A stretch of DNA of 64,000 nt from Tessaracoccus sp. (GTDB lineage Bacteria; Actinomycetota; Actinomycetes; Propionibacteriales; Propionibacteriaceae): contig NZ_JADJNP010000004.1 of NCBI RefSeq assembly GCF_016714275.1, positions 1-64,000 of the forward strand, read 5' to 3'. Within the stretch, counting starts at the first letter, position 1. Every line of letters starts with the position of its first letter. A program made the translations under genes and the position numbers. The notes below the pieces were generated by a model. The model saw nothing but the letters and a program-made list of their open reading frames with translations, did not search any database and had not been told where the DNA came from. Of this stretch, positions 26,973 through 35,601 are shown one piece after another.

Positions 26973-27644
26973 ATGCAAGAGGTTGATCCGAGAGGCGTCG
27001 CCGACGAGACGTCCGAGGCGGAACTCGAGGCGCAGGCCCAGGAGAGCATCGAAGCTCTGTATCCGGATGTGGGTCAAGAGTTAAACCAATATATCGACAT
27101 ACTTGCAAATCGAGGTATGGAGTGGGGTCTGCTCGGGCCACGGGAGGGCGGCCGGCTATGGCAGCGCCATGTGGCGAACTCCTTGGCGCTGGTCGACCTC
27201 ATTGGTACAGGCCTCGATATCGCCGACGTCGGCAGTGGAGCCGGTCTTCCAGGACTGCCTTTGGCGATCGTCCGCCCGGACCTTCGTGTGACCCTCATCG
27301 AACCATTGCTGCGGCGTTCTAACTTCCTACAGTTGGCTGTGGATGAACTCGGTCTCGGCGACCGGGTCGACGTGCGCCGTGCGCGGGCTGAAGAGTGCAA
27401 GCAGACTTTCGACGTCGTGGTCTGCCGCGCCGTTGCCCCACTTGACAAGCTCCTGAAGTGGACGACCCCCCTCTTCGGCGGCGGACAATTGGTCGCGCTG
27501 AAGGGTGAGTCGGCGGAAGATGAAATTAGATCGACGTCTAAGAAGCTGGCGGCTTCCGGTCTCCGGGCGGAGGTCCTCGAGCTTCAGGTCGCACCGGGAG
27601 TCGGCCGTACGCGCGCCATCCGGGTCGTCGCCAGGAATGGTTGA
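26973..27644 (+). CDS. rsmG: 16S rRNA (guanine-N7) methyltransferase RsmG
   Basis: 223 residues. Features are the RLWQRHVANSLAL motif, the SAM-binding loop DVGSGAGLPGLPLAI, and VVCRAVAPLDKLLKW, all typical of RsmG/GidB, which methylates G527 (E. coli numbering) of 16S rRNA. I chose ATG 26973 (MQEVDPRG) because AAGGTGG precedes it by about seven bases; GTG 26952 is in frame but lacks a site, and the open frame continues upstream without coding character. In most actinomycetes parA follows at once; here a GIY-YIG gene and repeats intervene. Confidence 0.95.
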   Translation: MQEVDPRGVADETSEAELEAQAQESIEALYPDVGQELNQYIDILANRGMEWGLLGPREGGRLWQRHVANSLALVDLIGTGLDIADVGSGAGLPGLPLAIVRPDLRVTLIEPLLRRSNFLQLAVDELGLGDRVDVRRARAEECKQTFDVVVCRAVAPLDKLLKWTTPLFGGGQLVALKGESAEDEIRSTSKKLAASGLRAEVLELQVAPGVGRTRAIRVVARNG

Positions 27645-27702
27645 GACGACACCGCCAAGCGGCGCACATCGTCTCCGGACTGATTGACGAGCCGGCGGCT
27701 AC

Positions 27703-27926
27703 CGCTGGTTGAGCCGGGCCGTCGCTGGTTGAGCCGGACCGTCGCTGGTTGAGCCGGACCCGGGCGCGAAACGCCGGGTCCGTGTCGAAGCCCAATGAAC
27801 TGGTGCACGTTCCATGGACTATCAACAGCCTGTTGGTTGTGACACGACAGAGGGCTTCCGACCATCCTGTCCGTTCAGTACCGAGACGAGCGGCTCGTTC
27901 CTCGTGGCCGGTCTCTCAACCAGTGG
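27703..27926. repeat. Dispersed mosaic repeat, copy 7, with a triplicated 20-bp left end
   Basis: The 20-mer CGCTGGTTGAGCCGGRCCGT occurs three times head to tail (about 27703-27762), then the copy continues with GTGTCGAAGCCCAATGAAC, a TTCCATGGACTATCAACAG centre, GTTGGTTGTGACACG and the right end CTCTCAACCAGTGGCG. It lies between rsmG and the GIY-YIG gene. Confidence 0.8.
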
Positions 27927-27992
27927 CGTCCGCTAGTTGAGACGCTGGACGGGCATCGCGGACGGCGGTCCGGGCACCCACAGGTCGGCTAG

Positions 27993-28013
27993 TTGTCCAC
28001 GGACTTATCCACA
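27993..28013 (+). promoter_or_regulatory. DnaA-box pair upstream of the GIY-YIG gene
   Basis: TTGTCCACG (27993-28001) and the perfect E. coli-type consensus TTATCCACA (28005-28013) lie in tandem, 12 bases apart, about 50 bp before the GIY-YIG start and 6 kb from oriC. They could titrate DnaA or control the downstream gene. A chance match to the perfect nonamer is unlikely at this GC content. Confidence 0.6.
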
Positions 28014-28063
28014 GATCGCCGATTTAGTCGGGAAATGGCGTCCGTGTATTCCATAACGCTTGT

Positions 28064-28408
28064 ATGCCGTACGTATACGTGCTTGAGTGCGCCGATGGCT
28101 CCTTCTCTGTCGGTTCGACCCGGAGCCTGGGTCCCCGTGCGTCCGAACACGTGGTCGGGCAGGACGCGAAGTACACACGGAGTAGGCGCCTTGTGCACCT
28201 GGTCTGGGCCGAGGAATTCGACCGCGTCGATGACGCGTACTTCTTGGAGAAGCAGGTGCAGGATTGGTCCAGAGAGAAGCGCGTTGCGCTGATCGAGCGC
28301 AGGTATGCGGACGTTCCCGCGTTTTCGAAGCGTGGCCGTCGGGTCGAGATCGCGGTGATCAGCGCGGCGGTTAGCCTGCGTCCTGGCCGGGTACCCCCGG
28401 GTGGTTGA
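28064..28408 (+). CDS. GIY-YIG nuclease-superfamily protein
   Basis: 114 residues. YVYVLECADGSFSVGSTRSL matches the GIY-YIG core (here YVY...SVG), followed by RASEHVVGQDAKYTRSR and LEKQVQDWSREKRVALI, which carries the conserved Glu region of the YhbQ/UPF0213 branch. The catalytic Tyr and Arg positions appear filled. Cellular roles in this branch are poorly known. It separates rsmG from parA and is bounded on both sides by dispersed repeats, with two DnaA boxes just upstream. Confidence 0.85.
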   Translation: MPYVYVLECADGSFSVGSTRSLGPRASEHVVGQDAKYTRSRRLVHLVWAEEFDRVDDAYFLEKQVQDWSREKRVALIERRYADVPAFSKRGRRVEIAVISAAVSLRPGRVPPGG

Positions 28409-28728
28409 GCCGACGCGCGAGCGCTACCGAGCCGTTGTGATCGCGCTTCGCGCTGCAACGCCTTCCTTGCCCTCGACCTTCGTCGGCGTGTCGAAACCGT
28501 TGGGCTGCGGCTGTTCTGTGGACTGTCCTCAAGCTTCTGTGGCTGTCCATAGACTGGCGTCAGTATGTTGGTTTCGACACGCGCGCTCGTTCCTCGCGGT
28601 CCGCCTCAACCAGCGGTGGTCGTCGTCCCGCTGTCGCGGCTCGGTTCGTCGGAGGGACTTTCGCTGGTTCAGCCGACGCGCGAGCGCTAGCGAGCCGTCG
28701 TGTCGAAACCAACGAACTGGCACACGAT
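28399..28728. repeat. Dispersed mosaic repeats, copies 8a and 8b
   Basis: Copy 8a (28399-28617) runs GGTTGAGCCGACGCGCGAGC, the palindromic GATCGCGCTTCGCGCTGCAA, GGCGTGTCGAAACCGTTGG, a long centre with CTGTCCATAGACTGG, TTGGTTTCGACACGCGC and CGCCTCAACCAGCGG. Copy 8b (about 28660-28728) is a left half only: TTTCGCTGGTTCAGCCGACG to GTCGTGTCGAAACCAACG. Confidence 0.8.
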
Positions 28729-28798
28729 CCCTTGACTTTACGGTCGGGAGACGGCGGTGTCGGTGCCGAATGTGGTTGCCTGAGGTGGGTATGAACCC

Positions 28799-28812
28799 GT
28801 TTCACGTGAAAC
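28799..28812. promoter_or_regulatory. parS centromere site 1
   Basis: GTTTCACGTGAAAC is the exact bacterial parS palindrome, extended by one more base pair on each side (C...G, 28798-28813). It lies 87 bp before the parA start. ParB nucleates here and spreads with CTP. Confidence 0.95.
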
Positions 28813-28899
28813 GGGGCTTTTCCGAGCCGACCACGAGTGTCTGGTTCGGCGTTGTTGGTGGGCTTCGGTAGAGTCAGAGACCGAGTCGAGGAGGCATGG

Positions 28900-29868
28900 A
28901 TGGCGCTGTTCTTTCGGAAGCGGAAGCCTAGTGTGGAGGAACCGTGGAAGGATCACAACAGCGTTTCACGTGAAACGGCCGGGCAGCCGCGTCGGGCGAT
29001 GCAACCCGATGACTGGAGCATCGACGACGAGTACGGCGACGAGATGGTTGTCGTCGACAGTGGCTACCCACAGCTTCCCCGGCCTTCTGGGCCCCGAATC
29101 TTTGTCGTGGCTAACCAGAAGGGCGGCGTCGGTAAGACGACCACGACAGTAAACATCGCCACAGCGCTAGCGCTCGGTGGCCTCAACGTGCTCGTCGTCG
29201 ACAATGACCCGCAGGGGAACGCATCGACCGCGCTCGGCGTCGATCATTCGCCCGGCTCCAAGGGTACCTACGAGGTTCTGATGGAGGGCGTCGGAATCAT
29301 TGAGCACGCTCAGCCGTCTCCGCACTCGCCGAACCTCCATGTTCTTCCTGCGGCGATCGACCTGGCTTCAGCCGAACTAGAACTCGTGACTGAACGCGGC
29401 CGCGAGCATCGGATGCGAGACGCGATTCACACCTACATCGCCGAAAGTGGCGTTGACTACGTGTTCTTCGACTGTCCACCGTCGCTGGGCTTGCTCACGC
29501 TAAACGCTCTCGTGGCCGCTACAGAGATCCTGGTTCCGATCCAGACGGAGTACTACGCGCTGGAAGGCGTGAGTCAGCTGATGCGCACGATCAACCGCGT
29601 GAAGGGCAACCTCAACGACGACCTGGTGCTGAGCACCATACTTCTGACCATGGTCGACAACCGCACGAACCTGTCGCGGGAAGTTGCCGACGAGGTACGC
29701 AAGCACTTCCCCGTGCAGACGCTGGACGTCGAGATCCCGCGGTCCGTCAAGGTCGCAGAGGCGCCGAGCTTCGGTGAGTCCGTCGTGACGTATCAGCCAA
29801 AGTCTGTGGGCGCCGTTGCCTACGTGGAGGCGGCGCGCGAGATCGCGAACCAAGGAAAGGGCAAGTGA
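28900..29868 (+). CDS. parA: Chromosome-partitioning ATPase ParA
   Basis: 322 residues. The deviant Walker A box KGGVGKTTTT is at residues 74-83; Walker A', Walker B (DYVFFDCPPSLGLLT) and the C-terminal DNA-binding face are present. An unusual N-terminal extension of about 65 residues precedes the ATPase. I chose ATG 28900 (MALFFRKRKP) with GAGGAGG five bases upstream. A second parS site lies inside this coding sequence at codons 21-26. ParA forms the gradient that moves ParB-parS complexes. Confidence 0.96.
   Translation: MALFFRKRKPSVEEPWKDHNSVSRETAGQPRRAMQPDDWSIDDEYGDEMVVVDSGYPQLPRPSGPRIFVVANQKGGVGKTTTTVNIATALALGGLNVLVVDNDPQGNASTALGVDHSPGSKGTYEVLMEGVGIIEHAQPSPHSPNLHVLPAAIDLASAELELVTERGREHRMRDAIHTYIAESGVDYVFFDCPPSLGLLTLNALVAATEILVPIQTEYYALEGVSQLMRTINRVKGNLNDDLVLSTILLTMVDNRTNLSREVADEVRKHFPVQTLDVEIPRSVKVAEAPSFGESVVTYQPKSVGAVAYVEAAREIANQGKGK
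28963..28976. promoter_or_regulatory. parS centromere site 2, inside the parA coding sequence
   Basis: A second perfect GTTTCACGTGAAAC, also flanked by C and G. It encodes residues SVSRET (21-26) of ParA, so the centromere and the protein reading frame coexist. 150 bp separate the two sites. Confidence 0.95.
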
Positions 29869-30761
29869 TGGCGACGAGGCAGAGTGGCCTGGGCCGCGGA
29901 TTGGGAGACCTGTTTGCACGGACCGACGACGAGACGCCGGCGGCGCTCGGCGACGGCTCACGCTTCGCGGAGCTACCGGTCGACGCGATCGCGCCGAACC
30001 CGCAGCAACCGCGTACGGTCTTCGATGAGGACGAGCTCAGCGAGTTGGCGGAATCGGTACGCGAGTTCGGCGTGCTGCAGCCCGTCGTCGTCCGCGAGTC
30101 GGGGCGCGGTCAGTACGAACTCATCATGGGCGAAAGGCGACTGCGTGCCTCAAAGCTCGCGGAACGCGCGACCATTCCCGCGATCATCCGCGGCACCGAT
30201 GACACCGCGCTGCTCCGCGACGCGCTCCTGGAGAACCTCCACCGCGCGAACCTGAACCCGATCGAAGAGGCGCACGCCTACGGCCAGCTGCTTGAAGACT
30301 TCGGGTGCACGAAGGAGGAGCTTTCCCAGCGTATCCACAGGTCTCGGCCACAGGTTTCGAACACGCTACGGCTCCTGAACCTCCCTCCGCGCGTGCAGAA
30401 CAAGGTTGCTGCCGGCGTCATCTCTGCCGGTCACGCCCGTGCGCTGCTGGCACTGGACACGGCTGAGCAGCAAGAGCACCTGGCCGAGCGCATTGTTGCC
30501 GAGGGACTCTCCGTACGCTCGACCGAGGAGATCGTGGCATTGGGGAAGCGCGCCGTCGGCGCGGGCCTTGCTCCGGTGCATCCGCGTGCACCTCGTCAGC
30601 CGTCCGAACGCGAACGCGAGCTCTCCGGGCATCTGAGCGATCACTTCGACACACGTGTCCGGGTGAACATCGGCCGAAGCAAGGGAAAGATCACGATCGA
30701 GTTCGCGACCGGTGACGACCTGGACAGGATCGTCGCGATTCTCGATGGGCGGACAATCTGA
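29868..30761 (+). CDS. parB: Chromosome-partitioning protein ParB
   Basis: 297 residues. The CTP-binding N-terminal domain has GERRLRASKLA and ENLHRANLNPIEEA; the HTH that reads parS is in the region EELSQRIHRSRPQVSNTLRLL; the dimerisation domain is C-terminal (VRVNIGRSKGKITIEFATGDDL). Its ATG overlaps the parA stop (TGATG), showing coupling. ParB loads at the two parS sites beside it and recruits SMC/ParA. Confidence 0.97.
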   Translation: MATRQSGLGRGLGDLFARTDDETPAALGDGSRFAELPVDAIAPNPQQPRTVFDEDELSELAESVREFGVLQPVVVRESGRGQYELIMGERRLRASKLAERATIPAIIRGTDDTALLRDALLENLHRANLNPIEEAHAYGQLLEDFGCTKEELSQRIHRSRPQVSNTLRLLNLPPRVQNKVAAGVISAGHARALLALDTAEQQEHLAERIVAEGLSVRSTEEIVALGKRAVGAGLAPVHPRAPRQPSERERELSGHLSDHFDTRVRVNIGRSKGKITIEFATGDDLDRIVAILDGRTI

Positions 30762-30834
30762 CAAATCAATACATCGCTACAGAGGTACATCGATATGTCG
30801 ATAAATAGGTTTACGGTTAAGAAGAGAGAGCGAT

Positions 30835-31200
30835 ATGAGTGACCACGCGGAGAGTGTCGGCTTCGACGTCGAGGACGTGCCAGGCATCAAGGCGGCCTTG
30901 ATCCGCTACCGCGTCATGGCCTGGGTCGTCGGGCTCCTGCTTGTCGTACTGATCTGTGTCGGCATGCCGCTGAAGTACATCTGGGGCGACGGCCGTGTCG
31001 TGATGTGGACCGGCATTCCCCACGGCTGGCTGTACATGGTGCTCCTGATCACCGCCTACGACCTCGGCCGTCGTGTGAAGTGGTCGCTGAAGTGGTTCCT
31101 CGCCATCATGCTCGCCGGCACCGTGCCATTCCTGTCCTTCGTCGCCGAACACTACGCAACGAAGAACGTGCGGGCCAAGGTCGCCGTCTTCGCGCGCTGA
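30835..31200 (+). CDS. DUF3817 small integral membrane protein
   Basis: 121 residues with three predicted helices: MAWVVGLLLVVLICVGMPL, WLYMVLLITAYDLG and WFLAIMLAGTVPFLSF. PLKYIWGD and the HGWLYM motif are characteristic of the DUF3817 family, common in actinomycetes. Function unknown. The 73-bp gap from parB is AT-rich (TCAATACATCGCTACAGAGG onward), probably containing its promoter. Confidence 0.88.
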   Translation: MSDHAESVGFDVEDVPGIKAALIRYRVMAWVVGLLLVVLICVGMPLKYIWGDGRVVMWTGIPHGWLYMVLLITAYDLGRRVKWSLKWFLAIMLAGTVPFLSFVAEHYATKNVRAKVAVFAR

Positions 31201-31413
31201 ACCGGCAGCGCGCTGCTCGACCTGCGGCGAATAGGACGTGTGTCTTGGGCGTATCAGACCGGGGGACCGCGCTACGCCAGTGGCCTTGATGGGCGCCAAC
31301 CAGCGCCGATAGGTTCCCCTCCATGAAGGTCTTCAGCTTCGTTGTGGGTGCACTGGTCGTCGTGGCCTACGCGCGTGGGCGTCCTAGCCGATGATGGCTG
31401 GCTGTGACGGCGG

Positions 31414-32202
31414 TCAGCCGGTGGTGGCGATGCGCTCTCGTTGACGCTCGTCTTGCTTGGCGAAGCCGCGGGCCGCGTAGATGCCGAAAGCGACCGCACC
31501 CGCAGCGAAGACCCACCACTGCAGGGCGTAGCCGCGGTGGGTTGGCGAGCCTTCCGCCTCGGGAAGGACCAACGGCGCCGCTGTCAGGCCCTGGGCTACC
31601 GAATCCGCCGATGACAAGGTGAGATATCCACCGATCAGTGGTGATGGCCATGTCTGCGCCAGCTCCTGCACCCGTAGCGTGGGATGGTCCGGAGCGCCGA
31701 CGTGGTCGCCGGACGAGTTCGGCCCGCCAGAAGTATCGGCACCGGCCTTGTCTGGCGCCAGGAACACGCCGACGAGGCTCTGCTCACCGGTGGGCGGTGC
31801 GGGCGCCGACGATCCCGGCTCGACGGCGCCTCGCACCACCGCGACCGTGCGGCCGTCCGTCAGCCGGAAGGCCGTCGCGACCCTCCAGACGTCGCATTCC
31901 ACGGTGCTTCCCGTTGCGTCACGGCAGGCCTTTCCCTCCTCATTCGTGACGCCGACCAGGACCTGATGCTCCGGCAGATATTCGCCGGTCACCGTCACGC
32001 GGCGGGCGTAGACATCTTGAACGGTGCCGTCGGCCGACACCTGGTCGGCAAGCGCGATGGGTGGCGCCGCGGCACGCTCCGCGGACACATCGTGCGTCGA
32101 CTCCTCGTACGACGCCATCTGCCACAGCCCCAGCAACAACATCACGCCGGCCACGACCACGCTCGCCAGAATCGCAAGCGTCTGCTTGGCCCAGACCGAC
32201 AT
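31414..32202 (-). CDS. SURF1-family membrane protein
   Basis: 262 residues. An N-terminal helix (LAILASVVVAGVMLLLGLWQ) with the LGLWQ motif, a large extracytoplasmic domain including VYARRVTVTGEYLPEHQVLV and a C-terminal helix with HRGYALQWWVFAAGAVAFG are the SURF1 pattern. SURF1 proteins assist cytochrome c oxidase assembly, including heme a insertion, so the organism probably has an aerobic aa3 oxidase. No other oxidase genes are in the window. Confidence 0.92.
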   Translation of the reverse strand: MSVWAKQTLAILASVVVAGVMLLLGLWQMASYEESTHDVSAERAAAPPIALADQVSADGTVQDVYARRVTVTGEYLPEHQVLVGVTNEEGKACRDATGSTVECDVWRVATAFRLTDGRTVAVVRGAVEPGSSAPAPPTGEQSLVGVFLAPDKAGADTSGGPNSSGDHVGAPDHPTLRVQELAQTWPSPLIGGYLTLSSADSVAQGLTAAPLVLPEAEGSPTHRGYALQWWVFAAGAVAFGIYAARGFAKQDERQRERIATTG

Positions 32203-32271
32203 CAGCTGCTCCTCAGGTTGCTTGTCGGTGCCAGTTTATTGGCTCCGCGCACTGCCCAAACGCAGCGGTGG

Positions 32272-33204
32272 TCAGCTGGCGGCGGCTAGATCCACCAGTT
32301 TGGCGAAGACCTCGCCCAGGTCTCGGTTGGCGGCCTCGAAGGCCAACGGGGCAAGTGACGTCTCCGTCATGCCCGGCGCGACGTTGCCCTCGATGAACAC
32401 CGGACGCCCGTCGGCGACGATCAAGTCGAAGCGCGACACGTGCCGCAGGCCCAGCGCGGTGTGCGCCGCGACCGCCAGCTCACCAGCGGCGGCGAGGACC
32501 TCGTCGGGGAGCTCCGCCGGTGTGACGAATCGGGTGGCACCCGCGGTGTAACGCGACTCGTAGTCGTACACACCCGACAACGGACGGATCTCGACCGCCG
32601 GCAGCGCCGTCGGGCCGTCGCCGTCGTCGAGCACCGTGATCGCCACCTCGACGCCATTGATGTACGACTCGATCACCGCAACGGGGCCGTACGCGTAGGC
32701 CGCGACCAGCGCACTGGGTAGGCCCGACGGGTCGGTAACCTTCGTCACGCCCAGCGCCGACCCGCTCCGCGACGGCTTCACCATCAACGGATAGCCGATG
32801 CGTTCGCCGAGGCCCTCCATCAGCGCCGGCGCGCCGAGGTCGCGGAAGATGTCGTGCGGCAGCGCGACCTGGAGCGGTGTCTCGATGCCCGCCGCGCGGA
32901 CCACCGGAGTGGCCACGGACTTGTCGAACGTCAAGCGGGAGGCTGCGCCGTCGGGACCGACGAACGGAACCCCGAGCACGCTGAGCACCTCCCGCAGCGC
33001 ACCGTCCTCGCCGAGGCCGCCGTGCAGCATCGGCACCACGACAGGGTCCGGCGTGCGCCGCAGCACGGACACCAAGTCTGCGTTGACGTCGATCTCGACG
33101 ACCTCGCGGCCGACGTCGCGAAGAGCCTGCGCCACCCGGCGGCCGCTGCGCAGTGACACGTCCCGCTCGTGGCTCAACCCACCTGCTATCACGATGATGG
33201 TCAT
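32272..33204 (-). CDS. D-alanine-D-alanine ligase-like ATP-grasp protein
   Basis: 310 residues. It opens with IIVIAGGLSHERDVSLRSG, followed by PMLHGGLGEDGALREVLSVL, the ATP-grasp core (YPLMVKPSRSGSALGVTKV) and the metal-binding end IEGNVAPGMTETSL. This is the Ddl fold, joining two D-alanines for peptidoglycan. It is shorter than typical Ddl (about 350) and could be a second ligase. The tandem ATG at 33204 or 33207 follows AGGAGG; I used the second for spacing. Confidence 0.88.
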   Translation of the reverse strand: MTIIVIAGGLSHERDVSLRSGRRVAQALRDVGREVVEIDVNADLVSVLRRTPDPVVVPMLHGGLGEDGALREVLSVLGVPFVGPDGAASRLTFDKSVATPVVRAAGIETPLQVALPHDIFRDLGAPALMEGLGERIGYPLMVKPSRSGSALGVTKVTDPSGLPSALVAAYAYGPVAVIESYINGVEVAITVLDDGDGPTALPAVEIRPLSGVYDYESRYTAGATRFVTPAELPDEVLAAAGELAVAAHTALGLRHVSRFDLIVADGRPVFIEGNVAPGMTETSLAPLAFEAANRDLGEVFAKLVDLAAAS

Positions 33205-33216
33205 CATTCCTCCTTG

Positions 33217-34521
33217 TCAGGCGAGGTTAGCGCTAGGGCCGGGGCGGTTGTCGTGCAGGGTCGGCGAGTGGTGCACGCCGAAGGTGTTCATGACCTCGAG
33301 CTCGCGGCGGACGACGTCGGCGAATCGCCGCACACCCACCTCGATCCGGTCAGGAGGCGGGAAACAGAATGAGAGCCGGACGTTGCGAGCACCCTGGCCG
33401 TCGGCATAGAACGCGTGGCCGGGCACGAACGCGACGCGCGCATTGACGCCGCGCGGGAGCATCGCCTCGGAGTCCAGGCCCTCCGGCAGCGTGACCCAGA
33501 CGAAGAACCCGCCTGCGGGATGCGTCCACGTCGTGCCCGCGGGCATCTCGTCGGCCAACGCGCGCAGCATCGCGTCGCGACGCTCGCGGTACATGTCCTT
33601 GAAGACGGTGATCTGGCCCTGCCAATCGTGGTTGGCTAGGTAGTTCGCGATGGCGAACTGGCTGAACACCGGCGGGCACAGCGTGGCCGACTCCTGCGCC
33701 AACACCAGCTTCTCGCGCACCGCGTGCGGCGCCAGCACCCATCCGACACGGAATCCCGGCGCGAACGTCTTCGAGAACGACCCCAGGTAGATGACGTTCT
33801 CATCAACAGACCGCATCGCGGGAACAGGGTCCGCATCGAGCGACAGCAGCCCGTACGGGTTGTCCTCGACGACGATGACCCCCTCCGCCTCGCACGCCGC
33901 AAGCACCTCGAGGCGTCGCGCCCACGGCTGCGTCACGCCGGACGGGTTGTTGTAGTTGGGGATCGTGTAGAGGAACTTCACCTTCTTGCCCTCGGCCCGC
34001 AGCCGTGCAGCGGTCTCCCGCAGCGCGACGGGGTCGATGCCGTCGACGTCCGACGGCACATGCACGACCTCGGCCTGATAGCTCAGGAACGTGCCCAGCG
34101 CCCCGACATAGGACGGCGACTCGGCGAGAATCACATCGCCCGGGTCGCAGAAAATGCGTGTGACAAGGTCCAAGCCCTGCTGCGATCCCGCGGTGATGGT
34201 GATGTCGTCGGGGTGCGCGTGGATGCCCTCCAACGCCATCACGTCGACGATCCGTTCCCGCAGCTCCGCCTCGCCCTGCCCGGAGCCGTACTGCATGACC
34301 TGCACACCGTTGGTCGCGATCATTTCCTCAAGCGAGCCCGCGATCTCCGGCAGCGGCAGGTCCTTGATGTTCGGCATGCCACCGGCCAGCGACACGATCT
34401 CCGGACGGTTGGCGACGGCGAACAGAGCTCGGACGGCGGAGACCCGCATGCCGTTGGTGCGCTCTGAGTAGCTGTCGACGAACCGGTCGAGCCGGGTGTC
34501 GTGTCGGTGTAGCTCGGTCAC
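33217..34521 (-). CDS. PLP-dependent aminotransferase, class I/II (MocR/2-aminoadipate type)
   Basis: 434 residues from GTG 34521. Seen: the substrate-binding SLAGGMPNIKDLP, TITAGSQQGLDLV, the PLP-ring Asp/Tyr region VEDNPYGLL and the Schiff-base lysine in GSFSKTFAPGFRVGW. It lacks an N-terminal GntR domain, so it is an enzyme and not a regulator. Substrates of this branch include aromatic amino acids, 2-aminoadipate and branched-chain acids. It lies 12 bp upstream of the ddl-like gene's start, so the two are probably co-transcribed, and a link to cell wall amino acids is possible. Confidence 0.9.
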   Translation of the reverse strand: MTELHRHDTRLDRFVDSYSERTNGMRVSAVRALFAVANRPEIVSLAGGMPNIKDLPLPEIAGSLEEMIATNGVQVMQYGSGQGEAELRERIVDVMALEGIHAHPDDITITAGSQQGLDLVTRIFCDPGDVILAESPSYVGALGTFLSYQAEVVHVPSDVDGIDPVALRETAARLRAEGKKVKFLYTIPNYNNPSGVTQPWARRLEVLAACEAEGVIVVEDNPYGLLSLDADPVPAMRSVDENVIYLGSFSKTFAPGFRVGWVLAPHAVREKLVLAQESATLCPPVFSQFAIANYLANHDWQGQITVFKDMYRERRDAMLRALADEMPAGTTWTHPAGGFFVWVTLPEGLDSEAMLPRGVNARVAFVPGHAFYADGQGARNVRLSFCFPPPDRIEVGVRRFADVVRRELEVMNTFGVHHSPTLHDNRPGPSANLA

Positions 34522-34616
34522 TGTCCTTGCCTTTGGCGTCGGAGCGCACGGCTTTCTGCCGCGCGGCGGTGGGTTCAGAGTAGCCCCCGGGGCCGCACCG
34601 CCGTGGTGGTGTTCGG

Positions 34617-35198
34617 CTAAGGGGTGAGGGCGGTGGTGAAGTCGTTCAGGCGCTCGCGTACGTCGCCGACCTCGGCGTCGGTGAGCGACACGATGAGGAT
34701 GCCGGTGCCGTCGACGACTTTCCCGCACGCGGGCAGCGTCGTGTCCGCGGAGACACCGCAGCTGACCCCCTCGAGAAGCTCGATGACGCCGCCTTCGGGA
34801 TGCTCGATGCCGGCCGCGGCCAGGAAATCGGCGACATCGGACTCGGGGAACGTGAGGAGCAGCACCAGCTTGTTGGTGCCGTCGGAGTAGTCGGCGCGCA
34901 CGATTCGCTGATTGGCAGGCGCAGGCCCCTCGCTGGTGGTGAGCTCGCCGCGCACGAAGTCGCCGACCTGCACCGGCGGATCCATCAGCAACGCCGGCTT
35001 GGGGGTCGGCGTCGGCGTCGGCTCCTCAGGCGTGAACCCGCCGCCCAGCGCGATCCCGATCACCACCGCGGCCACGATCAACAGCGCAAGAAGTCCCAGG
35101 CCGCCGTACTTCACCGCGGGGGGTAGCGGCGCCTTTCGCGCACCCTCCGGGGCGACGGGCCGCCACTCGCGGGGCTCCTCGGACTGATCGTTGCTCAT
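34617..35198 (-). CDS. Hypothetical membrane-anchored protein
   Basis: 193 residues. A cytoplasmic N-terminus, one membrane helix (YGGLGLLALLIVAAVVIGIALG), a Pro/Thr linker (EEPTPTPTPKP) and an extracytoplasmic domain of about 125 residues with two Cys (CGVSADTTLPAC) that could form a disulfide. The start overlaps the trxA stop (TGATG), so it is coupled to thioredoxin. No family recognised. Confidence 0.8.
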   Translation of the reverse strand: MSNDQSEEPREWRPVAPEGARKAPLPPAVKYGGLGLLALLIVAAVVIGIALGGGFTPEEPTPTPTPKPALLMDPPVQVGDFVRGELTTSEGPAPANQRIVRADYSDGTNKLVLLLTFPESDVADFLAAAGIEHPEGGVIELLEGVSCGVSADTTLPACGKVVDGTGILIVSLTDAEVGDVRERLNDFTTALTP

Positions 35199-35515
35199 CA
35201 GATCAGCTCGTTGATGGCCTTCTTCAGCGCGTTCTTCGTCTTGCCGCCGGACAGCGACTTCTCGACGCGCCCGCCCTGGAAGAACTGCAGCGTCGGCAGG
35301 GAAAGGACTCCCTGCGCAGCGGCGAGGTTCGGGTTCGTGTTGGTGTCGACCTTCACGAACTTGACCTCACCGAACTCTGCCGCCAGCTCGTCGAGGATGG
35401 GGCTCATCTGCTTGCACGGGGCACACCAGTCGGCCCAGTAGTCAACGACGACAAGGCCGTCGGCCATCAGCACCTCGTCGACGAAGGTCTTCTCCGTCAC
35501 GTCGATCACTGCCAT
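35198..35515 (-). CDS. trxA: Thioredoxin
   Basis: 105 residues. The active site WCAPC is at residues 30-34; VDTNTNPNLAAAQGVLSLPTLQFF contains the cis-proline (LPT) and FQGG turn. ATG 35515 (MAVIDVTEK) follows AAGGAGAGAA-type sequence. It is intact, whereas the reductase gene next door is frameshifted. Confidence 0.96.
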   Translation of the reverse strand: MAVIDVTEKTFVDEVLMADGLVVVDYWADWCAPCKQMSPILDELAAEFGEVKFVKVDTNTNPNLAAAQGVLSLPTLQFFQGGRVEKSLSGGKTKNALKKAINELI

Positions 35516-35601
35516 GCGCGTTCTCTCCTTGGAACTTGGTTGGGGACCGAGTCTAGAACCTTCGGCCGACAATCCCATCGCTGTGCCTGTGGGGGGGGCT
35601 T

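Noticed and set aside
31323..31394. A 23-residue hydrophobic peptide frame after DUF3817
   Set aside because: Plausible as a small membrane peptide, but no ribosome site or conservation can be shown; left unannotated.
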